Positions 36,774 through 46,309 are shown, numbered from the stretch's first letter. The stretch is 64,000 nt of DNA from Marinibium conchae (GCF_015595035.1 NZ_JADNRN010000001.1:744001-808000); one strand, 5' to 3'. A program made the numbers and translations. Notes: a model not told the origin generated them from the sequence alone.

Positions 36774-37564
36774 AACTGTCCAAAATGCTTGTCGACCAGA
36801 CTGAAATGAGAGTCGATGAGCTTTTGTGTCAACTCATGTTGCGGATTTTGGAATACTCTTGCTGTTTTTCCTGATTCAATCACTTTGCCTTTATCGATTA
36901 TCATCACTGTGTCGCTTATGTGCCTTACGATCCCTAAATTTTGCGAAATGAAGATAAAAGCCATCCCTAAATCCCGTTGAATATCTAGTATCAAATTAAC
37001 CGTCTGAGAACGCACTGAAGGGTCAAGCGCTGCGAAGGGTTCATCCGCAATTATAATTTTAGGGTCAAGTATCATTGCTCTAGCTAGAGATACGCGTTGC
37101 TGTTGCCCATCAGACAGCATGTGTCGATAAAAATAATAGTGCTCACGCAACAAGCCAACCCTTACCAAGGTTTGTTCGATTTTCGCTTTTCGATCTTGCT
37201 CATCGAGCTTGGTATTGAGTTGAAGTGTTTGATTTAAGACATTGCCTACAGTGACCGCTTTATTAAGTGTGGTATTGCTGTGCTGTAAAATCAGTCGAAT
37301 GTCATGATTTCGCGTCTTTTTGTCGCTTTGTTCCACCTCTTTGCCTTCGAGAAGAATGCTACCTTGCTGGGGCTGTATTGCGCCAACTAGCGCTTTGGCT
37401 AGAAGTGTTTTTCCTGAACCATTGTGACCTGTTAACGCAAGTGTCTCGCCAGCATTAACAGCAAAGCTGATTGGCCCCAACACAAATTCATCAGGTGCGC
37501 TAAAAATCGAACGACGAATACGATGAGTGTAGATGAGTTCCTTTACTTCCAACACCGCTGTCAT
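36770..37564 (-). CDS. sapF: SapF-type peptide ABC transporter ATP-binding protein
   Basis: 264 residues. An ABC ATPase with Walker A GHNGSGKT, signature LSDGQQQRVSLARA, Walker B KIIIADEPF, and the H-loop region FISQNLGIVRHISD. It is the last gene of pspF-sapABCDF and overlaps sapD by 4 bases. In E. coli and Haemophilus this system has been linked to antimicrobial-peptide resistance and putrescine export. The order sapABCDF is intact. Confidence 0.92.
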   Translation of the reverse strand: MTAVLEVKELIYTHRIRRSIFSAPDEFVLGPISFAVNAGETLALTGHNGSGKTLLAKALVGAIQPQQGSILLEGKEVEQSDKKTRNHDIRLILQHSNTTLNKAVTVGNVLNQTLQLNTKLDEQDRKAKIEQTLVRVGLLREHYYFYRHMLSDGQQQRVSLARAMILDPKIIIADEPFAALDPSVRSQTVNLILDIQRDLGMAFIFISQNLGIVRHISDTVMIIDKGKVIESGKTARVFQNPQHELTQKLIDSHFSLVDKHFGQF

Positions 37565-38697
37565 TGTTCATTTCCTTCAGTTTTTTGGCTAGTAATATTA
37601 CTATTTTCAGAATCTGAATTGTCGGATTTGTAAAGTCTATCTGTGGAAAAATACTCTTTAGTACTGGTGCCAATATTATTAGTATTTTGTGTGTGACTCC
37701 TAGCTGCCGAAGGCAAATGTAAAGGGAAGTGGCAACTGTAAGCGTGCTGTTGAATAAAGCGCTCTTCTGGCACCTTTACGCACTCTTTTCTAGCTTTTGG
37801 GCAACGTGGACCAAGCCTGCATCCGATAGGCAAGTGTTGCAAAGTAGGTATTGTTCCTTCCAAGGCAACTAAGTGAGATTTTGGAGGCAAGTTCACTTGA
37901 AAAGAAGGTGCTGAGTCGAGTAAAGCTTTGGTGTAATGATGCAAGGGGCGACGGTGAAGATGTTTTACTTTGCCTGACTCAATTGTTTGCCCGCAGTAGA
38001 GTACTGTCATTGTGTGGGCCATACTTGAAATGGCTAATAGATCGTGACTAACAAACAGTATGCCCAAGCCCTTTGACTCGTTCAACCCGCCTAATAATCG
38101 CAATATTTGGTTTTTGGTGGTGCTTTCCATACTTCGAGTAGGATCATCAGCGATGAGCAGCTCAGGCTCAGAAACAAGGGCCATTGCAATCATGAATTTC
38201 TGCGCGATATCCGAAGCTATTTCATGCGGATAACGTTGCATGCAACTCTGATGGTCTTTTATACCGACTTTATGCATCAATCCAATGGCAATGTCTTTAC
38301 GCTGTTTTGCTCGTTGCCAGAACCTGCCTTTGTCGAGCAGTTCCGCAGGTATACTTTCCTCTAATTGCTCTTTGAGTGTAGCGGAGGGATCTAGAGACGA
38401 GGTTGGGTCCTGAAATACAACAGCAATTTCTCGGCGCATTATCATCCGACGTTGTTCGTTTGACATCGCTAATAAGTTCTGTCCTTTCCACGTCAGTCTG
38501 TCTGCCGTAATTATCCAATGGTCGGGAACAGCTCCGATAATTGCACGAACGATGAGACTTTTCCCTGATCCTGACTCACCTACCAAGGCTCTAATTTCGC
38601 CTTTCTCTACGGTTATACTGACTTTGTCCAGCGCTTTCACAAACTCGGTGCCGGTATCAATTTCTAAGGTAAGGTTTTTTACGTCGAGTAGCGGCAT
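37561..38697 (-). CDS. sapD: SapD-type peptide ABC transporter ATP-binding protein
   Basis: 378 residues. ABC ATPase with Walker A GESGSGKS, Walker B ELLIADDPTRS and the oligopeptide-transporter C-terminal module with a cysteine cluster (GCRLGPRCPKARKEC, then YSCHFP). The canonical LSGGQ signature is replaced around YPHEIASDIAQ, as in SapD. The final ~45 residues are a Ser/Asn/Thr-rich tail (NTNNIGTSTKEY) with no obvious counterpart in the family. Overlaps sapC by one base and sapF by four. Confidence 0.92.
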   Translation of the reverse strand: MPLLDVKNLTLEIDTGTEFVKALDKVSITVEKGEIRALVGESGSGKSLIVRAIIGAVPDHWIITADRLTWKGQNLLAMSNEQRRMIMRREIAVVFQDPTSSLDPSATLKEQLEESIPAELLDKGRFWQRAKQRKDIAIGLMHKVGIKDHQSCMQRYPHEIASDIAQKFMIAMALVSEPELLIADDPTRSMESTTKNQILRLLGGLNESKGLGILFVSHDLLAISSMAHTMTVLYCGQTIESGKVKHLHRRPLHHYTKALLDSAPSFQVNLPPKSHLVALEGTIPTLQHLPIGCRLGPRCPKARKECVKVPEERFIQQHAYSCHFPLHLPSAARSHTQNTNNIGTSTKEYFSTDRLYKSDNSDSENSNITSQKTEGNEQ

Positions 38698-39590
38698 CAG
38701 TGAATCAACCTATTTCTAAGTGCCGACCTCAGTCCTTCGCCCACAATATTGACGGCAAGTACCATTAAAAATATACAAAAACCCGGTAAAGCAACTAACC
38801 AAGGCGCCGAATACGCAACCTCCAAACTTTGCGATAAACTCGCTCCAAGCTCGACCAGAGGCACTTGCGCCCCGAGACTTAAAAAACCTAAAGCCGAAAT
38901 ATCGATAATTGCAACCGATAGAGCGAGTGTACTTTGAACTGCTAATAACTCGAACATACTCGGTAATATAGACTTCCAAAAAATGCGAGCTGAACTAGCG
39001 CCGTCTAACTTATCAAGAAGCACATAGTCTTTTTTCATTTCTTCGCGCACAAAGCTTCTCGTTTGATGCACGAATTGTGGTATGAGTGCTAATATAATCG
39101 CCATCATACTGTTGAGTAAGCCTGTTCCTAATATAGCGACTATGATGATGGCAATTAGCAGTGTTGGCACAGCCATCAAAGAATCAAGTAAGTGATTCAA
39201 TACACTGGATTTTACACCTTTATTCATGCCGGCTAACGTCCCTAGGGCAACACCAATAAGAAGAGCGATAATTACCAATATCACACTCGAACCAAAGGTA
39301 GTTCGGGCACCATGAAGTGTTCGAGAGAATACGTCTCTGCCCAATGCGTCTGTACCGAAGATATGAGATATACTCCCGTTTCCTTCCCAAGCGGGTGGAA
39401 GCAAAATTGCATTCGTATTCTGAATGTTAGGGTCATAGGGAGACATTAGCGGTGCTAATACGGCAATTCCACAAAACATTAGCAACACTGCCAAACCAAC
39501 TAATGCAAAGTGGCTACGCTTGAATTCAAGCCAGATGTGCATAAAAGGTGAGGGGTGAAACTCCTCTTGATATAGACTAAATCGTGGCAC
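38697..39590 (-). CDS. sapC: SapC-type peptide ABC transporter permease
   Basis: 297 residues of the DppC/OppC permease family: an N-terminal membrane helix, FGTDALGRDVFSRTLHGA, and the EAA-type loop DGASSARIFWKSILPSM contacting the ATPases. About six membrane segments. It overlaps sapB by 14 bases, a sign of tight translational coupling. Not to be confused with the SapC/S-layer-type protein at 60267, which is unrelated. Confidence 0.93.
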   Translation of the reverse strand: MPRFSLYQEEFHPSPFMHIWLEFKRSHFALVGLAVLLMFCGIAVLAPLMSPYDPNIQNTNAILLPPAWEGNGSISHIFGTDALGRDVFSRTLHGARTTFGSSVILVIIALLIGVALGTLAGMNKGVKSSVLNHLLDSLMAVPTLLIAIIIVAILGTGLLNSMMAIILALIPQFVHQTRSFVREEMKKDYVLLDKLDGASSARIFWKSILPSMFELLAVQSTLALSVAIIDISALGFLSLGAQVPLVELGASLSQSLEVAYSAPWLVALPGFCIFLMVLAVNIVGEGLRSALRNRLIH

Positions 39591-40608
39591 GTTCGAATTT
39601 ATCCCTTGCTGGGTCGATCGCTCGACTTAAAAACTCAATGGTAAAAGTGAGAGTTACCACAAACACAGATACGACTAACATACCAATTCTAATCGCAGGA
39701 TAGTCACGCTGATAAATTGCTTGAATCAACCAATTTCCAATGCCAGGCCATGAAAAAATAGTTTCAACTACCATGGCGTTGGTGATGAGAGTTGAAATCT
39801 GCATCGCCATTAATGGCAGTATAGGCAGCAAAGCATTTCTTAAACCGTGCTTGAAAAAAATTTGTTTCGTTGTGAAACCTCGTGATTTCGCGGCATCGAT
39901 GTAACCTTTTTCCATCACATCCATGATAGAACGCCTCGTAAAACGCACAAATATCGCAGTTGTTACAAAGGCGATTGATAAAGTAGGTAGTATTAAGTGT
40001 TGCAGGGCGTCATACAGAGCATCAGCTTTATGCGGAATGTCTGCGACTAAAATATCAACTATGATAAAACCACTGTGGTGGGGCACATCGTAGAGTAAAT
40101 TAACTCTGCCAGAGAGCGGCAGTAAGCCAAGCTGCAGACTAAATATAGTGATGAATATGAGGGCCAACCAAAAAACCGGAAAGGAATAGCTGACGACAGA
40201 AAAGGTGACAACGCCAAAGTCGAAAGGCTTGTGGTGCCAAATGCCGCCAATAAAGCCAAGTGGTATACCTACTACAACAGAAATCAGTAGCGCATAGGTA
40301 ATTAGCTCAATAGTTGCTGGAAAGGCGATACTAACAGCATCGAACAAAGATTCTTGCGACGAAAAACTTACCCCCCAATTTCCACTGAATAAGGTGTTCA
40401 GATAATACCAAAACTGAACAAAAACCGAGCTGTTTAGCTTATATACACCTTCTAAGGCCGCACGTTGCGCCTCAGATTCAGGCACGATACCAGACATGTT
40501 GGTAAGTACGTCACCTGGGAATAAATAGGGAAGGCTAAAAGAAATTAGTATTAGCGCTGCAATCGTTAATACCACCAAGTTCACATAGCGAGCCAGTAAA
40601 TTGATCAA
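39577..40608 (-). CDS. sapB: SapB-type peptide ABC transporter permease
   Basis: 343 residues of the DppB/OppB permease family: N-terminal helix, then about five further membrane segments, the EAA loop AKSRGFTTKQIFFKHGLRNAL, and FSWPGIGNWLIQAIYQRDYP near the C-terminus. It pairs with SapC. Start overlaps the sapA stop by four bases (ATGA). Confidence 0.93.
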   Translation of the reverse strand: MINLLARYVNLVVLTIAALILISFSLPYLFPGDVLTNMSGIVPESEAQRAALEGVYKLNSSVFVQFWYYLNTLFSGNWGVSFSSQESLFDAVSIAFPATIELITYALLISVVVGIPLGFIGGIWHHKPFDFGVVTFSVVSYSFPVFWLALIFITIFSLQLGLLPLSGRVNLLYDVPHHSGFIIVDILVADIPHKADALYDALQHLILPTLSIAFVTTAIFVRFTRRSIMDVMEKGYIDAAKSRGFTTKQIFFKHGLRNALLPILPLMAMQISTLITNAMVVETIFSWPGIGNWLIQAIYQRDYPAIRIGMLVVSVFVVTLTFTIEFLSRAIDPARDKFERATI

Positions 40609-42251
40609 GGTGTTCGCTCCACATCATCAAATCTAATGCCGCCAAAGGGGTTTATTACCATGCCTTGAATATTATTACTCACGGCTTGATACTGATAAGC
40701 ATGAGCGATGGGCACCAAAGGAGTTTCCCTAAATATCACTTGGTTCGCACGATGATAAAAGATTCGCCGCTCATTCTCATCTTCGGTATTCAATGCACTC
40801 TCAATTAAGACGTCGTATTCTTCATTACACCATCGCGCTCTATTTGTGCCAGAAGGTATCGCCGCGCAGGTTAACAGAGGGCGATAGAAATTATCAGGGT
40901 CACCATTATCCGCAGACCAACCAATCAACACCGAGTCGTGCATACCTAAGGTAAGGTTTTCACGAAACCTTGCCCAGTCATAACTGACGATATTCACAGT
41001 AACGCCAACGTCAGCGAGATACGAACTCATCAGTTGCGCCATCTTCATCGCGTTTGGATTATAGGCTCGTTGCACTGGCATCGCCCAAATGTTCATCGTA
41101 AAATTAAAAGGAATACCAGCCTCGTCTAATAATTTTCTGGCGGCAACTGGGTTGTAACCCAGATCTTGCATATTTGATTGATGAGCCCAAGATGCAGAGG
41201 GTACCAAACTTTTTGCGCGGGTAGCTTGTCCCAAATAAACAGCTTCTAACAAAGAGGTCTTGTCAATAGCTAGTGCCAATGCTTTGCGTACTCTCGGGTC
41301 GTTAAAAGGCGCTTTTGTTGTATTAAAAGCCCAAAATCCTACGTTTAAGCCCGGTTTTTCAAGCAGGGTGAGGTCGTCACGCTCACGGATAGTTTCCAAA
41401 TCATTTTGTGAAGGAAAGGCTACTGCATCACATTCGCCAGTGATCAGTTTAGCGACTCGTAAGGAGCTTTTCGGCGTAATATCAAATACTAAGTTTTCCG
41501 GCCCTTTGCTATCTAAAAAGTAATCATTGTGACGCTGGTATCTGATGAACTGGTCTTTTCGATAAGATAGGAATTTATAAGGTCCTGTGCCTATAGGAAA
41601 GCGATCAAGGTAACTTGGACTACCATCTTTCATCAGCGCCATCGCGTATTCGGCAGATAAGATAACAGAGAAATCAGTGGCTAAATTTGCGAGAAAGGAA
41701 CTGTCTGGTTTGTAAAGTGATATTTCAACCCGATAACCATTTATCCGTTTAACGTCCTTAATGGTATTGCCTAAACCCAGACTGTCGAAGTAGGGGTAGT
41801 TACCACCAGAGATGTCGTGATAAGGATGAGACACAACTCGCCATCGGTCGATACTAAAGATTACATCATCGGCATTAAAGTTTCTGGATGGGGTGAAATA
41901 ATCTGTGGAATGAAATTTTACGCCTTTACGCAATTGAAAAGTGTAAGTCAGGCCATCATTGCTTACTAACCAACTACTTGCTAAACCCGGCTCAATACGG
42001 CCATTGTCGGTATTAAATTCTAGTAAGCGATCATAAATTTGATGAGACGAGGCATCGGCTGTTGTACTAGAAGTGTCAAGTTGAGGGTTTAGGCTTGCAG
42101 GGCTGCTCTCAGAACAGAAGGTGATACCGTTTCGAGTAATATCTGTTTTTTGTTGCGAGCAAGCGCTTGTCAGTAGACAGCAGCCTACCAACAAAGAATT
42201 AACTACTTTTTGTTTTAGCCGCTTACTTGTCTGAAGTGAAAAAGGTGTCAT
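40605..42251 (-). CDS. sapA: SapA-type peptide-binding lipoprotein
   Basis: 548 residues of the extracellular solute-binding family 5. A lipoprotein signal (VGCCLLTSAC) is followed by NGITFCSESSPASLNPQLDTSST, the YTFQLRKGVKFHS motif, and DPRVRKALALAIDKTSLL. It binds peptides for the SapBCDF transporter. E. coli SapA is instead secreted with a cleavable signal, so the lipid anchor is a difference worth noting. The start codon overlaps the pspF stop (TAATG), joining sap expression to pspF. Confidence 0.92.
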   Translation of the reverse strand: MTPFSLQTSKRLKQKVVNSLLVGCCLLTSACSQQKTDITRNGITFCSESSPASLNPQLDTSSTTADASSHQIYDRLLEFNTDNGRIEPGLASSWLVSNDGLTYTFQLRKGVKFHSTDYFTPSRNFNADDVIFSIDRWRVVSHPYHDISGGNYPYFDSLGLGNTIKDVKRINGYRVEISLYKPDSSFLANLATDFSVILSAEYAMALMKDGSPSYLDRFPIGTGPYKFLSYRKDQFIRYQRHNDYFLDSKGPENLVFDITPKSSLRVAKLITGECDAVAFPSQNDLETIRERDDLTLLEKPGLNVGFWAFNTTKAPFNDPRVRKALALAIDKTSLLEAVYLGQATRAKSLVPSASWAHQSNMQDLGYNPVAARKLLDEAGIPFNFTMNIWAMPVQRAYNPNAMKMAQLMSSYLADVGVTVNIVSYDWARFRENLTLGMHDSVLIGWSADNGDPDNFYRPLLTCAAIPSGTNRARWCNEEYDVLIESALNTEDENERRIFYHRANQVIFRETPLVPIAHAYQYQAVSNNIQGMVINPFGGIRFDDVERTP

Positions 42252-43360
42252 TAATCGTCAGCTTTATCTAAAAGATTGTATTTCTTCAAATAACCTCTCA
42301 GTTGATGATACGTCAAAGAGAGCTTATCTGCAGTTTTTTTCTGATTAAATTGAGCGTCTTTTAATGCTGCCTTAATCATGGCTATCTCATGGTCTTGCGA
42401 TGCTTGCTTCAAATCCATTGGAAACGCAAAGCTATGCTCTACTGATGTCTCTGTATCGTCGTTGCCATTGTTAGGTTGCGAAGCGCTTTGCATTGGCGCT
42501 TCATGGGCCAATTCGGTTGTAGTAGCGGCAGGGCGATGCTCAACTTTATTTGACAGGGCTTTGATGCGCTTTTGAGGTCGAAATTCAGACTCAAATGGGT
42601 CGACGTTTATTTCATGCACGGGTAAGTTAGGGTTATTTCTATACACCGCTCGCTCAACAACGTTTTTGAGCTCTCTTACATTTCCCGGCCAGTCGTAAGC
42701 TAGTAAGCTGCGTTTGGCTTTTTCAGTAAAGCCACTGAATAACTCCATTTCTAGTTCGCGCGCCATGTTGATGGCAAAGTGTTCGGCCAGCAACATTATA
42801 TCTTCTTGACGATGCCTTAAGGGAGGAATGGTAATAACATCGAAGGCAAGTCGATCTAGCAAATCAGCTCTGAATTCACCTTGATCGGCTAATGAGGGTA
42901 AATCTTCGTTTGTGGCCGCTATTAGACGCACATCGACTTTCACCGTTCGTGTGCCGCCCACGCGCTCGAATTCGCCATACTCTATTACTCTTAATAATTT
43001 TTCCTGTATTAAAGCAGAGGTGTTTGCTAATTCATCTAAAAATAACGTTCCTTGGTCAGCATATTCGAAACGACCTTCTCTGCGTTTAGATGCCCCAGTG
43101 AATGCGCCAGCTTCATATCCAAAAAGTTCACTTTCCAAGAGATTGTCGTTCAGAGCAGCACAATTCAGTTTTACGTAGTTTTGTTCCCAGCGCTGAGATA
43201 AAAAATGCAAGCGAGCCGCGATAAGTTCCTTACCCGTGCCCCTCTCTCCGATAACAAGAACTGGTTTATTCAATGGAGCAATTTGAGAAATTTGCTCCAA
43301 CACTTCTAAAAAACTATTCGCCTGACCTAAGAGATTATCTTGTTTCTTGAAGCGACTCAT
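42251..43360 (-). CDS. pspF: PspF sigma-54-dependent activator of the phage-shock response
   Basis: 369 residues with no receiver or sensor domain, as in PspF. An AAA+ domain with Walker A GERGTGKE, the sigma-54 contact loop GAFTGA, and Walker B TLFLDEL; then a ~70-residue linker and a C-terminal Fis-type helix-turn-helix (QKKTADKLSLTYHQLRGYL). It is held inactive by PspA and activates the divergent pspABC. It is the first gene of the minus-strand unit that continues into sapABCDF. Confidence 0.95.
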   Translation of the reverse strand: MSRFKKQDNLLGQANSFLEVLEQISQIAPLNKPVLVIGERGTGKELIAARLHFLSQRWEQNYVKLNCAALNDNLLESELFGYEAGAFTGASKRREGRFEYADQGTLFLDELANTSALIQEKLLRVIEYGEFERVGGTRTVKVDVRLIAATNEDLPSLADQGEFRADLLDRLAFDVITIPPLRHRQEDIMLLAEHFAINMARELEMELFSGFTEKAKRSLLAYDWPGNVRELKNVVERAVYRNNPNLPVHEINVDPFESEFRPQKRIKALSNKVEHRPAATTTELAHEAPMQSASQPNNGNDDTETSVEHSFAFPMDLKQASQDHEIAMIKAALKDAQFNQKKTADKLSLTYHQLRGYLKKYNLLDKADD

Positions 43361-43486
43361 TAAACATTCCTTGAAAAGTAGTCAATTTCACTAAAAGTTA
43401 GTCTACTTGAAAATAAAATTAAATCACGATTTTCTTTTGTTTTTGTTAAAGTTCATAAATTACAACGGGTTACATTCTTTGGTGAG

Positions 43487-43503
43487 TTGGCAAGTAAATT
43501 GAA
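43487..43503 (+). promoter_or_regulatory. Sigma-54-type promoter of pspABC
   Basis: TTGGCAA, five bases, then TTGAA matches the -24/-12 consensus (TGGCAC-N5-TTGCW) except at the -12 C and the last -24 base. It lies 83 bases before pspA and 126 bases from the divergent pspF start, leaving room for PspF binding sites. Placement beside a PspF gene makes the call credible. Confidence 0.72.
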
Positions 43504-43586
43504 TAGAGAGAGCTAAGTACAACAATTTCCAAGCGCCAATCAGGTTCTTGCGTAATTTTTAAATTAACTGACAGAGGTAAATGACG

Positions 43587-44288
43587 ATGGGTATATTTTC
43601 ACGTTTTACAGATATCATAAACTCAAATATTAATTCACTATTGGACAAAGCTGAAGATCCTGAAAAAATGGTTCGCCTTATCATCCAAGAAATGGAAGAC
43701 ACTTTAGTAGAGGTTCGTTCTGCCTCTGCGAAAACGATTGCCAACAAAAAAGATGTGAGTAATCAGATTGCTCGATTAAATAAGGAAACTGCGGATTGGC
43801 AAGCTAAAGCTGAACTGGCCTTAAGTAAAGATCGTGAGGATTTAGCAAGAGCTGCTCTTCATGAAAAGCAAAAAACCAGTGAGCAGGCAGGTGCACTAGA
43901 GCATGAGTTAGGTTTGATTGAAGCTGAACTAGAAAAGCTTCAAACAGAAACTGGCCAGCTTCAAGAGAAATTAGCTGACGCTAAAACACGGCAGAAAACC
44001 ATTATTATGCGTCAGAATACCGTAAGTTCACGCTTGGAAGTTAAAAAGCGTTTAGACAGCAGTACTGTAGACGCCGCAATGGGCCGCTTTGAACAGTTTG
44101 AGCGTAAAATTGATGACTTAGAATCACAAGTCGAAGCTTATGATATTGGCAAGAAGACGCTAAAAGATGAGTTTGCTGAATTAGAAGCCGGTGGTAAAAT
44201 TGACAATGAGTTAGAAGCATTGAAGAAGCAAATGCAAGCTAAATCGACAAAACCAGAAGCTAAAGCAACAAAAGCTAAAAAGGCATAG
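43587..44288 (+). CDS. pspA: PspA phage-shock protein A (ESCRT-III-like membrane stress protein)
   Basis: 233 residues from the second ATG (MGIFSRFTDIINSN, the usual PspA start; GAGG nine bases upstream), rather than the ATG at 43581. It is almost entirely helical coiled coil, with an amphipathic N-terminal helix for membrane binding. It inhibits PspF and stabilises damaged inner membrane. The extreme C-terminus is Lys/Ala-rich (KATKAKKA). First gene of pspABC. Confidence 0.96.
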   Translation: MGIFSRFTDIINSNINSLLDKAEDPEKMVRLIIQEMEDTLVEVRSASAKTIANKKDVSNQIARLNKETADWQAKAELALSKDREDLARAALHEKQKTSEQAGALEHELGLIEAELEKLQTETGQLQEKLADAKTRQKTIIMRQNTVSSRLEVKKRLDSSTVDAAMGRFEQFERKIDDLESQVEAYDIGKKTLKDEFAELEAGGKIDNELEALKKQMQAKSTKPEAKATKAKKA

Positions 44289-44376
44289 GTCGTTCTTTTT
44301 AACTCGATAACACCGTGAATCGATGCGGCGCATGGAGTGCCGCTCGCTACCGCAGCTAACTACTAGGAGAGATACC

Positions 44377-44616
44377 GTGGACGAACTATTAGTGATATTT
44401 ACAGGCGTGCCGCTGATTTTATTTACACTTTTTGTTGCTCCCATCTGGTTAATTTTGCATTACAGAAGTAAGAAACAAGTGAACCAAGGCTTATCTTCAG
44501 AAGAATTCGCCCAATTGCAGACTTTAGCCGAAAAAGCCGAACATATGTCGGAACGCATTCATACTTTAGAAAGCATCCTTGACGAAGAAGCGCCAAAGTG
44601 GAGGGACAGAGCATGA
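44377..44616 (+). CDS. pspB: PspB phage-shock protein B
   Basis: 79 residues from the GTG at 44377, which has AGGAGA seven bases before it; the ATG at 44323 has no such site and adds non-homologous sequence. N-terminal membrane helix (GVPLILFTLFVAPIWLIL), then a cytoplasmic coiled coil (ERIHTLESILDEEAPKWRDR) diagnostic of PspB. With PspC it relieves PspA inhibition of PspF. The stop overlaps the pspC start (ATGA). Confidence 0.94.
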   Translation: MDELLVIFTGVPLILFTLFVAPIWLILHYRSKKQVNQGLSSEEFAQLQTLAEKAEHMSERIHTLESILDEEAPKWRDRA

Positions 44617-45089
44617 GAAGCGGTGGAACATTATATCGTGACCCGAAAAATGGTCGTATAGCTGGTGTTTGCGCAGGGGTGGCAGAGTATTTTAAACTTG
44701 AGACATGGCTGGTTAGAATTCTAACCGTAACGGCCTTCTTTTTGATGGCAGGTCCCTTCGTTATCGTTACTTACGTCGCAGCTTGGTTTATTCTCGATAA
44801 AAAACCTAGCGACTATGATCTAGCGGGTCAGCAAAGTACTGATGGTGATGAAAATGTTGAGTTTGTTGGATGGCGGGTAGGTAGGAAGTCTGCAAGTGCA
44901 AGTTCTCAAGGAACGGTTGCGTCTAAAGTTGAAGTGAAGTCGAGAGTTTGGCAAGCAGGCGAGCCGCCCAAACAAGCTTTCCATGATATTCAACAACGCT
45001 TCAGGGTTGCCGAGAGTCGGCTAAGGAAGTTAGAAGGTTACGTCACATCCAAAGAGTTTCAAATTAATCGAGAAATTAGTCGTCTTTAA
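44613..45089 (+). CDS. pspC: PspC phage-shock protein C
   Basis: 158 residues from the ATG at 44613, overlapping pspB by four bases. The PspC domain begins LYRDPKNGRIAGVCAGVAEYF and is followed by a membrane helix (ILTVTAFFLMAGPFVIVTYV) and a cytoplasmic C-terminal coiled-coil tail longer than in E. coli. It senses inner-membrane stress and sequesters PspA. No pspD or pspE follows; a terminator does. Confidence 0.95.
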   Translation: MRSGGTLYRDPKNGRIAGVCAGVAEYFKLETWLVRILTVTAFFLMAGPFVIVTYVAAWFILDKKPSDYDLAGQQSTDGDENVEFVGWRVGRKSASASSQGTVASKVEVKSRVWQAGEPPKQAFHDIQQRFRVAESRLRKLEGYVTSKEFQINREISRL

Positions 45090-45112
45090 TTAGAGCCCTT
45101 TCCCGTTATTTT

Positions 45113-45133
45113 GCCGCAGTCTTGCGGCTTTTT
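45113..45133 (+). terminator. Intrinsic terminator after pspC
   Basis: GCCGCA / TGCGGC stem with a GTCT loop, followed by TTTTT. It starts 24 bases after the pspC stop. Confidence 0.85.
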
Positions 45134-45196
45134 CTTTTCTGATTTCGCTATAAAAAATCAAATTTTGTATTGTTTTATTGGGTTGCAGCCTGTTTT

Positions 45197-45214
45197 CGTA
45201 ATTTTAAATTTACG
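45197..45214 (+). promoter_or_regulatory. Candidate TyrR box upstream of phhA
   Basis: CGTAATTTTAAATTTACG resembles the TyrR consensus TGTAAA-N6-TTTACA and keeps the invariant G and C 14 bases apart. It is near-palindromic and lies 102 bases before phhA, with tyrR itself the next gene. Confidence 0.6.
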
Positions 45215-45315
45215 TTCTGGTGTTTTATGGCTAGTTCAACTCATCGCAGAAAAAGTACTCATTGAGAAAAATTAGTTAACATCGATTTGTCAAAACTCAC
45301 GAGATTGTAAAATCG

Positions 45316-46143
45316 ATGTTAGATGTAAAAACGCAAAACGCGACTACAAAAAAAACAAAATATAAGTCCCGACAATCTGATGAAAATGGTCTGATAGCAT
45401 GGTCGGTCGACGAGAATAAGCGTTGGCAGCGACTGTATGAACGTCAAATAGAGTTGTTGCAGGGAAGAGCTTGTAAGGAATATATGCAGGGTATTGAATT
45501 GCTTAATCTACCGAGCAACAAAATTCCTCAGTTAAAGGATATCGACGAGGTGTTACTGCGAGAAACCGGCTGGAAAACCGCCGAAGTTCCTGCATTAATC
45601 AATTTTAGTGATTTCTTTACGCTTCTAGCAAACAAAGAGTTTCCAGTAGCGACGTTTATTCGTAGCGAAGAAGAGTTTGATTATCTTCAAGAGCCCGACA
45701 TATTTCATGAAATATTTGGTCATTGCCCGTTGCTCACCAACAAAGCTTTTGCTCATTTCACTCATACCTACGGTAAGCTGGGTTTAGCGGCGAGTAAAGA
45801 GGATCGCTCTTATCTAGCGAGATTGTATTGGTTTACGGTAGAGTTCGGCTTACTCAAGAGTGCTGATGGATTGCGCATTTACGGTGGCGGGATACTTTCA
45901 TCACCTGGTGAAACGCATTATGCATTGGAAAGTGAGTTGCCTGAGCGAAAATCATTAAATCCAATTGACGTGCTGAGAACGCCTTATCGCATTGATATTA
46001 TGCAACCGATATATTACGTGCTTGATAGTTTCGATGATTTATTCGATATATCTGAGATGGATATTATGGCCTTAGTTGAGCAAGCTAAAGGCTTAGGTCT
46101 TTTCGAGCCTAAGTTTCCTCCCAAAGAAAAACTAGCCAGTTAG
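45316..46143 (+). CDS. phhA: Phenylalanine 4-monooxygenase
   Basis: 275 residues, the single-domain bacterial form of aromatic amino-acid hydroxylase. The iron ligands are H131 and H136 in FHEIFGHCP and E176 in FTVEFGLL. It converts phenylalanine to tyrosine with a pterin cofactor and O2. No regulatory ACT domain is present, as is usual in bacteria. It stands before tyrR and the tyrosine-catabolic fahA/maiA genes, feeding phenylalanine into that route. A phhB (pterin dehydratase) gene is not seen here. Confidence 0.96.
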   Translation: MLDVKTQNATTKKTKYKSRQSDENGLIAWSVDENKRWQRLYERQIELLQGRACKEYMQGIELLNLPSNKIPQLKDIDEVLLRETGWKTAEVPALINFSDFFTLLANKEFPVATFIRSEEEFDYLQEPDIFHEIFGHCPLLTNKAFAHFTHTYGKLGLAASKEDRSYLARLYWFTVEFGLLKSADGLRIYGGGILSSPGETHYALESELPERKSLNPIDVLRTPYRIDIMQPIYYVLDSFDDLFDISEMDIMALVEQAKGLGLFEPKFPPKEKLAS

Positions 46144-46309
46144 TTAAGCGAAATTTGTTTACGAGTCGGACGGTCTTCTATTAGACTGTCCGCTCTTTTT
46201 GGTGACTCCGCTTATCCAGTGACTGATCTCCACAAGCCAAAAAGCGTATAGAATAATAATTAAATGGCTCAATATCACCCTGGGGTGACTTTTCGGATAA
46301 CTTAATATC

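Noticed and set aside
38697..39590. Possible functional link between SapC permease here and the SapC-family protein at 60267
   Set aside because: Only the name is shared; one is an ABC permease, the other an S-layer-related protein with no sequence resemblance.
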